Shown piece after piece: positions 9,840 through 20,559 of a stretch of 64,000 nucleotides of DNA. The notes beneath the pieces were generated by a model. It searched no databases and was not told the DNA's origin. It worked only from the letters and a program-made list of their open reading frames with translations. The stretch spans positions 244,941 through 308,940 of the forward strand of contig CANXME010002285.1 in the NCBI GenBank assembly GCA_948144175.1, read 5' to 3'. The position numbers and the translations under genes are program-made. This DNA comes from Closterium sp. NIES-65 (lineage: Eukaryota; Streptophyta; Zygnematophyceae; Desmidiales; Closteriaceae). Every line of letters starts with the position of its first letter. Position 1 is the first letter of the stretch.

Positions 9840-10896
9840 CAGGGGCTCACTAGTGGTGGGAAGAGCAGGCTCGACGACTCGGCGACTCGGCGGCACGGCG
9901 GCACTACAGCAACTGCGGCTCGGCGGCTTGGGCGACTCGGGCGGCTCGGCGGCTCGGGCGACTCGGGCGGCTCGGCGGCTCGGCGGTACGGCTGCTCGGC
10001 AGCAACTGCAGCTCGGCGGCTCGGCGACCCGGCGGCTCGGGCGGCTGAGGTGGCGCTGCGGCTCGGGCGGCTCGGGTGGCTCGGCACTAGCTCGGCGGCG
10101 CCGGCGGCTCGGTGGTGACGGTGGGGCCACTTGGGGACGGCGGCGGGGCCGGGTGGAGCGGCGACGGGGCCAGTTGAGGCGGCGCCGGGGCCGCAGGGTA
10201 GGCGACCCGGCCAGCAGAGGCGGCGCCGGGGCCGGGAAGGGCGGCGCCGGGGCGGGGAAGGGCGGCGTCGGGGCCGGCAGAGGTGGCGCCGGGGCCGGGA
10301 AGGGCAGCGCCGGGGCCGCAGGGGTAGGCGACGGGGCCAGCAGAGGCGGGGCCGGGTCGGGAAGAGCGGCGTCGGGGTCGCCGGGGTAGGCGACGGGGCC
10401 AGCCGAGGTGGCACCGGGGCCAGGAAGGGCGGAGCCGGGGGCGCAGGGGCAGGCGACGGGGCCAGCAGAGGCGGGGCCGGGTCGGGAAGGTCGGCGTCGG
10501 GGTCGCCGGGGTAGGCGACGGGGCCAGCCGAGGTGGCGCCGGGGCTGGGAAGGGCGGAGCCGGGGCCGCAGGGGCAGGCGACGGGGCCAGCAGAGGCGGG
10601 GCCGGGTCGGGAAGGTCGGCGTCGGGGTCGCCGGGGTAGGCGACGGGGCCAGCCGAGGTGGCGCCGGGGCCGGGAAGGGCGGAGCCGGGGCCGCAGGGGC
10701 AGGCAACGGGGCCAGCAGAGGCGGGGCCGGGTCGGGAAGGTCGGCGTCGGGGTCGCCGGGGTAGGCGACGGGGCCAGCCGAGGTGGCGCCGGGGCCGGGA
10801 AGGGCGGAGCCGGGGCCGCAGGGGCAGGCGACGGGGCCAGCAGAGGTGGGGCCGGGTCGGGAAGTTCGGCGTCGGGGTCGCCGGGATAGGCGACGG
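9840..10896 (-). repeat. GC-rich leader array of C2, with a 125-bp tandem unit
   Basis: From about 10260 to 10896 an exact 125-bp period is visible: GTAGGCGACGGGGCCAGCC recurs at 10386, 10511, 10636 and 10761, and as ATAGGCGACGG at 10886. Towards 9840 the array degenerates into GGCTCGGCGGCT units. 125 is not a multiple of 3, so the long open frames here are an effect of the stop-poor sequence. The array resumes after element B at 18054. Confidence 0.85.
10892..10896. other. Target site duplication of element B, left
   Basis: GACGG here matches GACGG at 18054-18058, exactly bounding the two LTRs. It lies inside the 125-bp unit. Confidence 0.85.
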
Positions 10897-11770
10897 TGCG
10901 GAGATAAGTGCAGCAACGGGAGATAGACTACGGGCTAGGCACGTGTGCTCGTGTGATCTCTGCGTTCTCTATTCCTTAGTCGTTTTCCTTGTGCGCACAC
11001 TACTTGCTAGTTCACGGGGAAAATTGGCAAGAGGTCCACTAGGAAAAGTTCAGAACAATTGGTACAATGAAGTTGGCATAGCAAGACTACATCAGAGCAA
11101 GCATTCAGGTCGGCCAACTGCCAACGCAGCTTGGTCGACCGCGTTCCAGCACAACTTGGTCGACCGCACTCCAGCAAGGCAAGGTCGATGGCGTGCCAAC
11201 GTTGCAGGACAGCAGTGCACCCGCTTCACAGGTGCGCGCAGATGATTGGCGTGCAGAGTCCTGTCACCTCTGATCCGCCACGACGACCTCGGGATACCAC
11301 CACCAAGGTCGGTCTCGCCAACTTTGCCTGGGCGACCGCCACACTCCTCCGCAGCACTTCGTTACCCAGGTAACCTGGTCGACTAGGGAACCACGTCGAC
11401 CAGCAGCTCCCATACGTGCCCGTCGACCTCCCAAGTCGACGACCACCTCCACGTCGACCTCCTCCAGGTCGACGTCCCCTCTGGTCGACCAACTCCACGT
11501 CGACCAGCATAGTCGTCGGCCGACCACCCACGTCGGCCACCCCAAGTTGACGTCACCAAGTTGACGTCCTCCACAGGTCGGCTCCCAAGTCGACCTCCCT
11601 GAAGTCGGCGCCACCCTAAAGTTGGCGCCAGTGCAGTGGTCCCCCGTGCAGATCGACCTCCTCGTCGACCAGCTCACCCACTGCTGCAGGTCGGCTGCTC
11701 CCCTCACACCCGACCACGAAGTCGGCTCCGCCCAAGCGAGGACGGGGCCAATACCCAACTCCTGTTGACA
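10897..11770 (-). repeat. 3' LTR of B (874 bp)
   Basis: It runs from TGCGGAGATAAG to CCTGTTGACA on the plus strand. The region 11380-11670 is packed with the palindrome GTCGAC; I count 12 in the LTR where about 0.2 is expected by chance. It matches the copy at 17180-18053 at all but about six positions. Confidence 0.9.
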
Positions 11771-11780
11771 CTCCCCTGCC
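11771..11780 (-). other. Polypurine tract of B
   Basis: The minus strand reads GGCAGGGGAG immediately before the LTR start TGTCAACAGG. Confidence 0.6.
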
Positions 11781-11898
11781 GCGTTCACGCTTGGGCACCC
11801 AGCCCACACGGCAGTACAGCTCGGAGACTAGCTCGTCGACGTGCACCCAACACATAGCACGTCGTCCACCGCACCAGCCATGCAAAAGGGCATGGCAC

Positions 11899-12930
11899 CT
11901 ACTGCTGCACGTCGTTGTCGCCGTCGCCCACGTCGGCCAAGCGCACTTGGCCGACTGCGACGGAGCACCGGTTGAAGGCCGGATAGTGCAGCGCCTTCGT
12001 CAGGAAGTCAGCCGGCTGCTCAGCGGTTGGGATGTACTGCAGCGAGAACTTCCCGCGCCTCACCATGTGCTGCAGCCAGGCCTGTCGCCGTTCCATGTGC
12101 TTGAGGTTGCCCGTCAACCCCATGCCCTCGGCGACCGTGATGGCCGACTTGTTGCCCACACGCAGGACAGTCGGCTTCCCGACATCCAGCTGCCGGAACT
12201 CTGCGAGGAGGAAGCGAAGGCGGCGTCCCTCCTTGCCAGCTTCAGTGGCCGCCACGTACTCCGACTCGGTCGACGACAGTGTCGCGCACTTGATGCGCTG
12301 GCTCGACCAGGAGACTGCGGCCCCTCCGTAGACGAACACGTAGCCACCCGTGCTCGTCCTGTTCTGCTTGTCACCAGCGTCGTCGGCGTCCACGTAGCCG
12401 ACCAGCTCCAGCGACTTAGGTCCACCGCCGAACTCCAGGGTGGTGTCACGTGTGTTGGCGAGGTAGGCGAGGCAGCGGTCGACCTCGCGCCAGTGCTGGT
12501 CGCTCCTCACCGTGAGGCCGCTCCCCAGCTTGCTGCAGGCGAAGGCGACGTCCGGCCTCGTCGTCGTCGCCGCGAACTGCAGCGAGCCGACCTTCTGCCG
12601 GTACTCCTCCTCCTGCCGTTCCTGCGCCTCCTCGTCATCGAAGGTGAGCTCGGCGTAGGCACCGACCGAGACCGGTGTCTTCGGGGTGCGCCCGGTCTGC
12701 TCCTCATCGAGGAAGCGCCTCCGCAGCTTGTCAGCGTAGCCCTGCTGGTGCAGCCATAGCTTCCCCGCCGTCCTGTCGCGCACGATCTCCAGCCCGAGGT
12801 ACTTCTGCACCGGCGAGATCTTGCGCAGCTCGAAGGCAGCTTCCAGCAGCTCCTTCAGCTCCTTCAGCATCGTGGAGCTGCTGCTGGCGGCAAGCAGGTC
12901 GTCGACGTAGACCAGCACCCAGCAGACCAA
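11899..12930 (-). pseudogene. copia RT C-terminal part and RNase H of B
   Basis: 343 codons in the same frame as 12970-15618, cut off by TAG at 12970. RT motif LVYVDDLLAAS lies at the start, then YLGLEIVRDR and ATTTRPDVAFACSK. The RNase H region has GYVDADDAGD and LSSTESEYVAA. The third catalytic Asp is replaced: VLRVGNKSAI where element F has NVDNQSAI, so RNase H is probably dead in this copy. It ends with the family C-terminal signature PADFLTKALHYPAFNRCS. The stop at 11899 lies about 130 bp before the 3' LTR. Confidence 0.88.
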
Positions 12931-12969
12931 TTCACCCTCGCCGACCTTGAAGTAAAGAGCCTCGTCGAC

Positions 12970-15618
12970 CTAGCTCTTCTTCCACCCGGCGCCGACCAGC
13001 ACATCATTGAGCGCCAAGTACCACAACAGCGGCGACTGCTTCAGCCCGTACAGACTCTTCAGCAGCTTACACACCCGGCCGGTTCCGTCGTTGAAGTAGT
13101 CCGGCTGGGACATGTATAGCACCCGATCGAGCTTGCTCTGCAAGAAGGCGTTCTTCATGTCGAGCTGCATCAGGTTGAGGTTGAGGACAGCGACGATGCT
13201 GAGGAAGATCCTCAGCGTGACGTAGCTGCTCACCGGCGCGAACGTCTCGTCGTAGTCGGCGCCATACACTTGTGTGAAGCCCTTCACGACCAGCCTCGCC
13301 TTCTCTCGCTCGACGGTGTCGTCGATGTGGTACTTCGTCGTCAACACCCACCGGTTCTTCATGACGTTCACCCCCGGCGGGCGTTCGACCAGCTCCCAGG
13401 TGCCCATGTTGATGAGGCTGCGAATCTCCTCCTCCATGGCGGCCTTCACCGCTGGGCCCTTCCAGCTCGCCAATGCCTCCTTCACCGTCATCGTTGAGAT
13501 GTCCCAACGGTGCTCGGGGTCGGCTAGCATGTCAGGGTCGAGTTCCGGAAACTCCTCATCCTCCTCGGCGTCGTCGTACAGCAGGTCGTCGTCATCGTCC
13601 ACGTCATACACCGTGGTGAAGGCAGCGGGGACGAAGAAGTCAGGCGGCCTCCGAAGTCGGCCTGAACGCCGTGGTCCTTGCTGGACCTCCGCGGCGTCCC
13701 CTCCATCGTCGCTGTCGTTGCTGCCCTCGGCGTCCTGCTGCTCCTCAGCCGGCGTCCCTGCCGACTGCTCCACTGTGGTCGGCTTCCCAACCGACTTCTC
13801 CCCTGTGGTCGGCTCCCCTGCCGACGTCCCGGTCGCCGACTGCTCCATGGTCGGCTTCACGGCAGCCTGCTCCCTTGTCTGCTGCTGCTCCTCGACCTGC
13901 TGCTCCCCTGTCGACTGCAATCCCACGTCGATTCGCCGCTCGTCACGTCGGCCACCGGCGATGCACTTGGCCGACGCCGAAGGCGGCGTCCCACTACTCC
14001 CCTCATCGCCGGAGGCCGACACCGAGGTCAGCCCACGTAGGTCGGCCACGAGGGGAGGGGCAGGGGTCAGAGGGAGAGGGGTAGAGGGGCGGACGTCCTC
14101 GACGTCCTCAGTAGCAAGCTCACCGACCTCGGCAAGCAACGGCTGCGTCACCGACGAGGTGTCGGAGGGCGGGGTGGACGACGAGCGACCGGACACCGGC
14201 CCATGCTCCGTCCTCCACTCGGCCAGCGACATCTCCTCGTAAAACACCACGTCCGACGTGGTGACCACCCGGTCAGTGGCGACGTCAAGGAGCTCCCAGC
14301 CCTTGCTCGCCGCCGACACGCCAAGGTGCAGGCCCCACTTGGCCTTCGGCGTCAGCTTCCCACCACGCTGCTGCTCAGGAACAAGGAACTGCGCCATGCA
14401 GCCCCACACCCGCGCCAGCGACAAGTCGGGCTTCTTCCCGGTCAGCAGCTGGTACGGCGTCGTCCCCGGCGGCAGCGTCGACCTCTCAAGGCAGTTGCGG
14501 ACCCAGACGGCCTGCCGGAGAGCGAGGTGCCACCAGTGGTGCTGCACGCCCATGTGCAGCAGCATTGTCCGCACCGACTCCACCACCGTCCTCATCTCCC
14601 GCTCCGCCATGCCGTTCTGCTGCGGGGTGTATGGGCAGGTCAGGTCGTGGACGATTCCCTTGCCGTTCACGAAGTCGGTGAACTGCTTCCCGAGGAACTC
14701 CCCTCCCCGGTCAGATCGCAGCATCAACACCGGCTTCTTCGTCTGCCGCTCAGCCACCGCCAGCCACTGCACGAACGCCTGCAACGCATCTGACTTCTTG
14801 GCGACCGGCTTCACCCACACGTAGCGGGTCTTGCGGTCCTTCAGCAGCAAGAAGTACAGGCTACCATCCTTGGAAGCCACGCGGAACGGCCCGCACAGGT
14901 CGATGTGCACGACGGCCAGCACGTCGTCGGCGTCGGAGCCTTGGTCGGGGAAGGTGTGCCGCGCCAGTTTCCCGCCGACGCACGAGACACAGGGGGAGTC
15001 GGCGTCCGTTGCCGACTTGAGGTCCAGCCCAATGGCGACCTCGTTCTTCGCCGAGCTCCGTATGGTGTCCATGCCGACATGTGCAAGCCTCGCATGCATC
15101 CGGTCCGGCGTCGACTTCGTCTTCGAGACGATCGCCCGCAGAGCCACCACTTCCGTCGTGGGCGGCGTCGACCTCGTCGCGCAGGGACGCAGGTCGGTGC
15201 AGAGGACTTGCCTAGAGTACGTCACCCGCGCGAGCACCTCCCCCGCTGCCGAGACGAGCAGCATGCCGTCTCCGTCCTCCTGCAGCTTCACGCCATGCTC
15301 CTTCAGCTGTCCGGCCGACAGCAGGTTGGCTCGCACACCCGGGACGTACAACACGTCGGGGATGAGCACCTGCTTCCCGGCCTCTCCTTGCGGGGCGATG
15401 GTACCGCAGGCCTGAACATCCTGCAGCGCCCCATTGAAGCCGCGCACATGCCTGATGGCGCCGCTCGGCTGCAGGTCGACGAAGGCTTCCTTCGTCCCCA
15501 TCAGGTGGTGGGAGCAACCGCTGTCGAGCATAACCACCGCCGGGTTCGCTTGCACAGCTGCCGCCACCGCCTGGAAGTCCTCTCCGGCCTCCGGCGCCAG
15601 AGAGATGGTCGGCTCCAC
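12970..15618 (-). pseudogene. copia protease, integrase and RT N-terminal part of B
   Basis: 882 codons. Protease MLDSGCSHHLMG lies near residue 32, the pre-integrase HARLAHVG...CVSCVGGKLARH near 180-230, and the integrase core HIDLCGPF, LRSDRGGEF and TPQQNGMAERE near 245-350 (D, D, E intact). WGCMAQFLVPE and the chromodomain-like C-terminal region follow, then an acidic, Ser/Thr-rich linker. RT has LVVKGFTQVYGADYDETFAPV, LDMKNAFLQ (first catalytic Asp) and SLYGLKQSPLLWY. It ends at TAG in KKS-stop-VDEAL; the E copy has CAG there. The frame is open upstream of the first Met at 15618 to the gag stop at 15982, including a CCHC knuckle (CWLCGDPDHLSFEC). Confidence 0.9.
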
Positions 15619-15981
15619 GACGCCGACCAGCGAGCACGACGCCGTCTTGTCGTCTCGCCCCTTGCCGCCGGCAGAGGAGTCGGCATCCTTCGCCGAAGTC
15701 GATGTTTTGGTCGACTGCTTCTCCTTGCGCGATTGGTTTCCTCCACGACGAGGACGACGGCTGCCAGGCCTCCCACGGCCTCCCTTAGCATCGTCGTCGT
15801 CGGAGTCGCTGCGGTTGGGACACTCGAAGGAGAGATGGTCGGGATCGCCGCACAGCCAGCATTCCCGACGTCGACCTCCTCCTCCTCGACCGCTGTCCTT
15901 GGTCGACTTCCTCGTGTCGACCTCCTTGGCCGGCTTCCAGCCACTGCTACCACCACCGCCAGACTGCCCGCGCTGCCCCGG

Positions 15982-17103
15982 TCAACCTCCTTGCTTCGCT
16001 GAGGTGACCAAGTTCGCCTGCGCCAAGAGCTCCTGTGACCGCTCAGCCTCCTGCATTGCCTTGTCCTGCAGGATATACGAGGTCAGGTTGTCCTCGTTAA
16101 GCGTCGCCCTTATGCTCGGCGCCATGGACAGCCGCTTTAGTAGGTTGTAGCTACTAGAGAGACCCTGCATGACATGGGTGATGTACGACGCCGTGGAGTA
16201 CTGCGCGCCGGCCATCCTGATGGTGGCAAGAATTCGCCTGGCTCGGTTGCAGTAGTCGGTCGCACTCTCCTCGTCACCCATACGCAGGTGCGTCAGTTGT
16301 CCCTCCAGCTGGGCGATGAACAGGTCGTCGGTGACCTGGTACGTCGACTCAATGAAATGCCACGCCCGGTGGCCAGCGTCGAGGTACTCCCGGCACCACT
16401 TCAAGGCGATCTGCACGCCCGGCGAGCAGCACCGCGAGATGACCGTGAAGGTCAACAGCTGAACGGCGCGAAACTCTGCACGCAGGTCGGGGTGGTGCTC
16501 CCCCGGCGTCGCCACGGTCCCTCGGGCGAAGCGGATCAGCCCGGCCATCTCCAGCTGGGGCTCGATGGCTTCCTTCCAGGTGAGTATGTCAGGTCGACCG
16601 ACCAGCAGAGGGGTGACCGAGATCCTGTCCGGCGTAAACTTGAAGTAGCCGTAGCTCGGTGCAATCCCACCTGCCGTCACCTGGGACGCCGACATCGGCG
16701 ACAGCCCACTTCGACGCCCTCCGACGTCACCATGTGAGGAGCCTGCAGCCGCCGACGACTGCATCCCTCGTGCCTGAACGCCGCCGACTTCACCGGCGTG
16801 TATCACACCTCTCTGCCTCGACGTGCCTCCAGCACTGCTGCCGACTTGACCACCACCGGCGTTGACGCCCACGTCGACGCCGCCTTCGTTGTTCACCGGA
16901 CGAGGAGAGGCAGGTCGAGACGGGTGCTCCGTCGCCCACATGGAGCGGAGTCCTGCCTCAATGACCGGCCAGGGCAAGTTGCCATACTCGTTGGCCTTGT
17001 GCTTCCTCCTCGCGTTCTCCAACCATGCCTCTAGGGTGTCCACCACCCCCGCGTCACCTACGGCTCCTACCATAGTGACTACCGCACAGTTGCCGGCCTG
17101 CAA
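15982..17103 (-). pseudogene. copia gag of B
   Basis: 373 codons beginning MQAGNCAVVTMVGAVGDAG, close downstream of the primer site. The capsid-like part contains FKFTPDRISVTPLLVGRPDILTWK, AWHFIESTYQVTDDLFIAQL, MGDEESATDYCNRARRI and SLTSYILQ-type helices typical of plant copia gag. It ends at TGA (15982) within KQGG-stop-PGQRGQSGG; the E copy reads CGA at this place. The zinc knuckle is therefore encoded beyond the stop, in frame. Position and frame indicate one original gag-pol open reading frame. Confidence 0.88.
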
Positions 17104-17166
17104 CTACGAAATAGGTAAGTGGTGTCTACGTCGACCTGACTGAAAGGTAAGTCGTGTGCCGTCCAC

Positions 17167-17179
17167 GCTCACCGCACCA
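17167..17179 (-). other. Unusual primer binding site of B
   Basis: The minus strand reads TGGTGCGGTGAGC immediately after the LTR end. It has the TGG expected from a CCA tRNA end but is not the initiator-Met sequence used by the other elements here. The same site recurs in the E copy at 41791. Confidence 0.7.
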
Positions 17180-18053
17180 TGCTGAGATAAGTGCAGCAAC
17201 GGGAGATAGACTACGGGCTAGGCACGTGTGCTCGTGTGATCTCTGCGTTCTCTGTTCCTTAGTCGTTTTCCTTGTGCGCACACTACTTGCTAGTTCACGG
17301 GGAAAATTGGCAAGAGGTCCACTAGGAAAAGTTCAGAACAATTGGTACAATGAAGTTTGCATAGCAAGACTACATCAGAGCAAGCATTCAGGTCGGCCAA
17401 CTGCCAGCGCAGCTTGGTCGACCGCGTTCCAGCACAACTTGGTCGACCGCACTCCAGCAAGGCAAGGTCGATGGCGTGCCAACGTTGCAGGACAGCAGTG
17501 CACCCGCTTCACAGGTGCGCGCAGATGATTGGCGTGCAGAGTCCTGTCACCTCTGATCCGCCACGACGACCTCGGGATACCACCACCAAGGTCGGTCTCG
17601 CCAACTTCGCCTGGGCGACCGCCACACTCCTCCGCAGCACTTCGTTACCCAGGTAACCTGGTCGACTAGGGAACCACGTCGACCAGCAGCTCCCATACGT
17701 GCCCGTCGACCTCCCAAGTCGACGACCACCTCCACGTCGACCTCCTCCAGGTCGACGTCCCCTCTGGTCGACCAACTCCACGTCGACCAGCATAGTCGTC
17801 GGCCGACCACCCACGTCGGCCACCCCAAGTTGACGTCACCAAGTTGACGTCCTCCACAGGTCGGCTCCCAAGTCGACCTCCCTGAAGTCGGCGCCACCCT
17901 AAAGTTGGCGCCAGTGCAGTGGTCCCCCGTGCAGATCGACCTCCTCGTCGACCAGCTCACCCACTGCTGCAGGTCGGCTGCTCCCCTCACACCCGACCAC
18001 GAAGTCGGCTCCGCCCAAGCGAGGACGGGGCCAATACCCAACTCCCGTTGACA
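17180..18053 (-). repeat. 5' LTR of B (874 bp)
   Basis: It runs from TGCTGAGATAAG to CCCGTTGACA on the plus strand and has the same length as the copy at 10897. It is followed by the target duplication GACGG (18054-18058) and the resumed 125-bp array. Confidence 0.9.
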
Positions 18054-18325
18054 GACGGGGCCAGCCGAGGTGGCGCCGGGGTCGGGAAGGGCGGAGCCGG
18101 GGCCGCAGGGGCAGGCGACGGGGCCAGCAGAGGCGGGGCCGGGTCGGGAAGGTCGGCGTCGGGGTCGCCGGGGTAGGCGATGGGGCCAGCCGAGGTGGAG
18201 CCGGGGCCGGGAAGGGCGGAGCCGGGGCCGCAGGGGCAGGCGACGAGGCCAGCAGAGGCGGGGCCGGGTCGGGAAGGTCGGCGTCGGGGTCGCCGGGGTA
18301 GGCGACGGGGCCAGCCGAGGTGGCA
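18054..18325 (-). repeat. Continuation of the C2 125-bp leader array
   Basis: Two further 125-bp units follow element B and end abruptly at GAGGTGGCACAATTTTCC. No LTR or primer site follows, so the 5' end of C2 has been lost at this junction. Confidence 0.8.
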
Positions 18326-19184
18326 CAATTTTCCGACCAAATGCTATAAATGGCACAAGATCTATCCAGCATCCTTGCAATATAGTAAATTAATGAATGA
18401 TCAAGAGTAACATTGATTTAAATATCAAAATGACGTCGAGACAACACCTAGTGTCGCAGAGGCCTATCGTTGTACGGTTTTCCCTGGCCTTATATGAAAC
18501 ACTATATTCCCTACCAAATGAAGCGAAAGGCGTTCAAATGTTTCCTGCACTCTTGCAATAAAGTGAAGATTTTTTCTTAAAATAACAAAAAGATTGCTAA
18601 AAGATAACATTATGCCTACGATACATTGTCACATGTTGCTCAATCCTTTCGTTGCACAATCTTCCGTGCTCTATTGTTTGAGGCAACATCTCTTCCTAAT
18701 AAGTGGCCAAAGTGGCACCAAATTCCAACACTGATATAATTGATCAAGATGTAGTGCAGTCCGTTACGTTGTGCATGCAAATGCATGACTTCGTTAACAT
18801 ATCAGACAAATCTCAACAATAATTCCTAAGGGAACAGGGTGTAAGTAGTACAATAGCAGTACAGAAGTCTTTCCACAAACATAGGGGTGAGCATTCGCAC
18901 CATTGTATGCTCATTTGAGTTTGAGTTTATATATCAATTGTAATTGAAAGTGATTGTTGATTGGTTGAATTCTTTCATACATGTAATCTTTACAAAAAAT
19001 ATGGACAATGCACTCATAAATCTCACCATGGGTAGGCTTGTTGTTGCTCGTGATTAGATATTGCGTATAATTGTCATCGTTTGTGACAATCTGTTTGTTT
19101 CATTTTTGACTTTCAAAATTGGGTCTTAATAAAATGTTGAGAAATAAGTGGGCATGTCTTCGGCTTGAATATTGTGTACACATG
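18326..19184. other. AT-rich spacer, no gene seen
   Basis: Low-GC sequence with frequent stops in all frames. I see no LTR, primer site, conserved protein or RNA gene. It may be host intergenic DNA. Confidence 0.6.
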
Positions 19185-19367
19185 GTTCAAGAAACTGCTG
19201 CGCTGGCAGCAGCGCGGTTCACCAGTGCGAATGTCGAGTACAGTTGCGCATGTATCCCTCCAACACACGTTTGAGATAGCAACCTCCGACCTAAGCAGAT
19301 CACCCCAGCGAGGGAGCTCAGTGGCGTCAGGAAACAGTGCACGCCAAGCGTCAATCAGGCTGCCGAA

Positions 19368-20545
19368 TCAGCGGTGTGTAGCGTGCGGCAGCCCGCACGT
19401 CTCCCCATTGCGCTCACTGGTGCGGAGAACGTAAGCGCAGGGACCAGCACCCCCAGACCTCCCACGCCCAGTGTACCACTCACGAAGCTGCTGGGGCGAC
19501 GGGGTCTCTCGAGAACGCTGCTGCTGCTGGCGCTGGCCACCGCCAAAGCATTCCCGCTGCACAGCTCCACCTCGACCAGCACCACCGCCGCCTCCACCCC
19601 CACTGCCGCTGCCGCCGCCGCCTCCACCTCCACCACCGCCACCGAAGCCCCCACTCCCGCCGCCACCCCCACCTCCACCCCCACCCCCTCCACCTCCTCC
19701 ACCGCCACCACCGCCGCCACCATCGCCGCCCCCGCCGTCTCCTCCACCACCCTTGCCCCCCTTGCCCTTGCCGCTGCGGCGTCTCCCACTAGGAGCAGAC
19801 GCAACTCCGACCGACTCGGTGCCAACAAGGTCGACAGCAGCAGCAGAGGCAACAGAGGGCAAAAGGGGGACAGGGGAGCACCCCTCAAAGAAAGGGGCAC
19901 GAGGGTCACCACGAGAGGCTCCTACAGCGACTATGCTCTTCTCAGCTGCAAGGAGGCGCTCCTCGAGGAGGTCAACGGTGAGCGTGGTGGGGCAAAGGGA
20001 GAGGAAGTGGTCCCTGACTGAGCGAAGGGAGTCAGGGAGCCGGTTGACGAGGTAGAAGAGGGTGATGTACATAGGGGGGGGGGTTCTTGGTGTAGAACTC
20101 GGCAGGAAGTGCAGCGCGGTAGTGGGTGTCACTGGTGCGGAGGTGGGTAATGAGGTCAGCGACTGTGGCAAAAGCGGCGAGGTCAGGGAACAGGTACGGC
20201 AACATGAGGCGGCTGAGGGCAGCATGAGGCAGGGGAGGAGTAGCGCGCAACAACAGCGTCATACAGAGTCTTAGCAGTCTTGTACTGGCTAAAGTGCGCG
20301 CACTCAGCAGACGGCAGGCAACTACGAACATCAAGACGAGCAGCAGCATCACGCGTGGTCCACTGCGAGCGAACCATATTTTCAGCGTCGGCAGCAGGTG
20401 CAACAGAGACGCCGGACGTGTGATCGAACAGTGAGACTCCGTCCCTAGAGTCGCACTGCACAAAGATCTGCAGGTCATCGACCAAGACCTCGAAATATAC
20501 CGCTCGAACCTCAGCATTGAACGTAAGAACACTAGGGTTAGCCAT
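19368..20545 (-). pseudogene. copia gag of C3b, two frameshifts
   Basis: The start MANPSVLTFNAEVRAVYFEV is at 20545. One frameshift near 20190 (after VARYSSP) and another near 20070-20085 inside a run of G residues split the protein into three frames. Together they cover the same gag fold as C1 (SRLMLPYLFPDLAAF, LITHLRTSDTHYRAALP, LPDSLRSVRDHFLSLCP), the Gly-rich linker and QQLREWYTGRGRSGGAG with a Cys segment. The G-run shift could be a sequencing or assembly error. Confidence 0.75.
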
Positions 20546-20559
20546 GACGGCACTAGCAG

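Larger units (their letters stand above)
10897..18053 (-). mobile_element. Ty1/copia element B, complete, 7157 bp
   Basis: It has two 874-bp LTRs with TG...CA ends, 5-bp target duplications (GACGG), a primer site next to the right LTR, a polypurine tract next to the left LTR, and gag, PR, IN, RT and RNase H in copia order on the minus strand. By my reading the LTRs differ at six positions, so insertion was recent on the scale of this window. Only two in-frame stops break a single gag-pol frame (TGA at 15982, TAG at 12970). It was inserted into the leader array of C2. Confidence 0.92.
4523..18325 (-). mobile_element. Ty1/copia element C2, interrupted by element B
   Basis: On the minus strand: leader array (18325-18054 and 10896-9840, split by B), gag C-terminal zinc region and pol (9815 to about 4870), polypurine tract and 3' LTR (4523-4652). 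The 5' LTR and primer site are missing; the array breaks off at 18325 into unrelated AT-rich DNA. The gag N-terminal domain is also absent, as in C3a and C4. Pol carries TAG at 8535, 6390, 5962 and 5074 and a frameshift near 6215. Confidence 0.8.

Noticed and set aside
9831-10916. Long open frames on both strands (up to 361 codons) in the 125-bp array
   Set aside because: The sequence is so GC-rich that stops are rare on both strands, and the 125-bp period is not a multiple of three. No conserved domain; treated as non-coding leader.
13274-16150. Several plus-strand frames of 190-365 codons
   Set aside because: They lie antisense to the element B pol and gag frames, which have clear protease, integrase and RT motifs.
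18326-19184. The missing 5' LTR of C2
   Set aside because: I looked for the short LTR core and a primer site after the array and found neither; the array ends abruptly.
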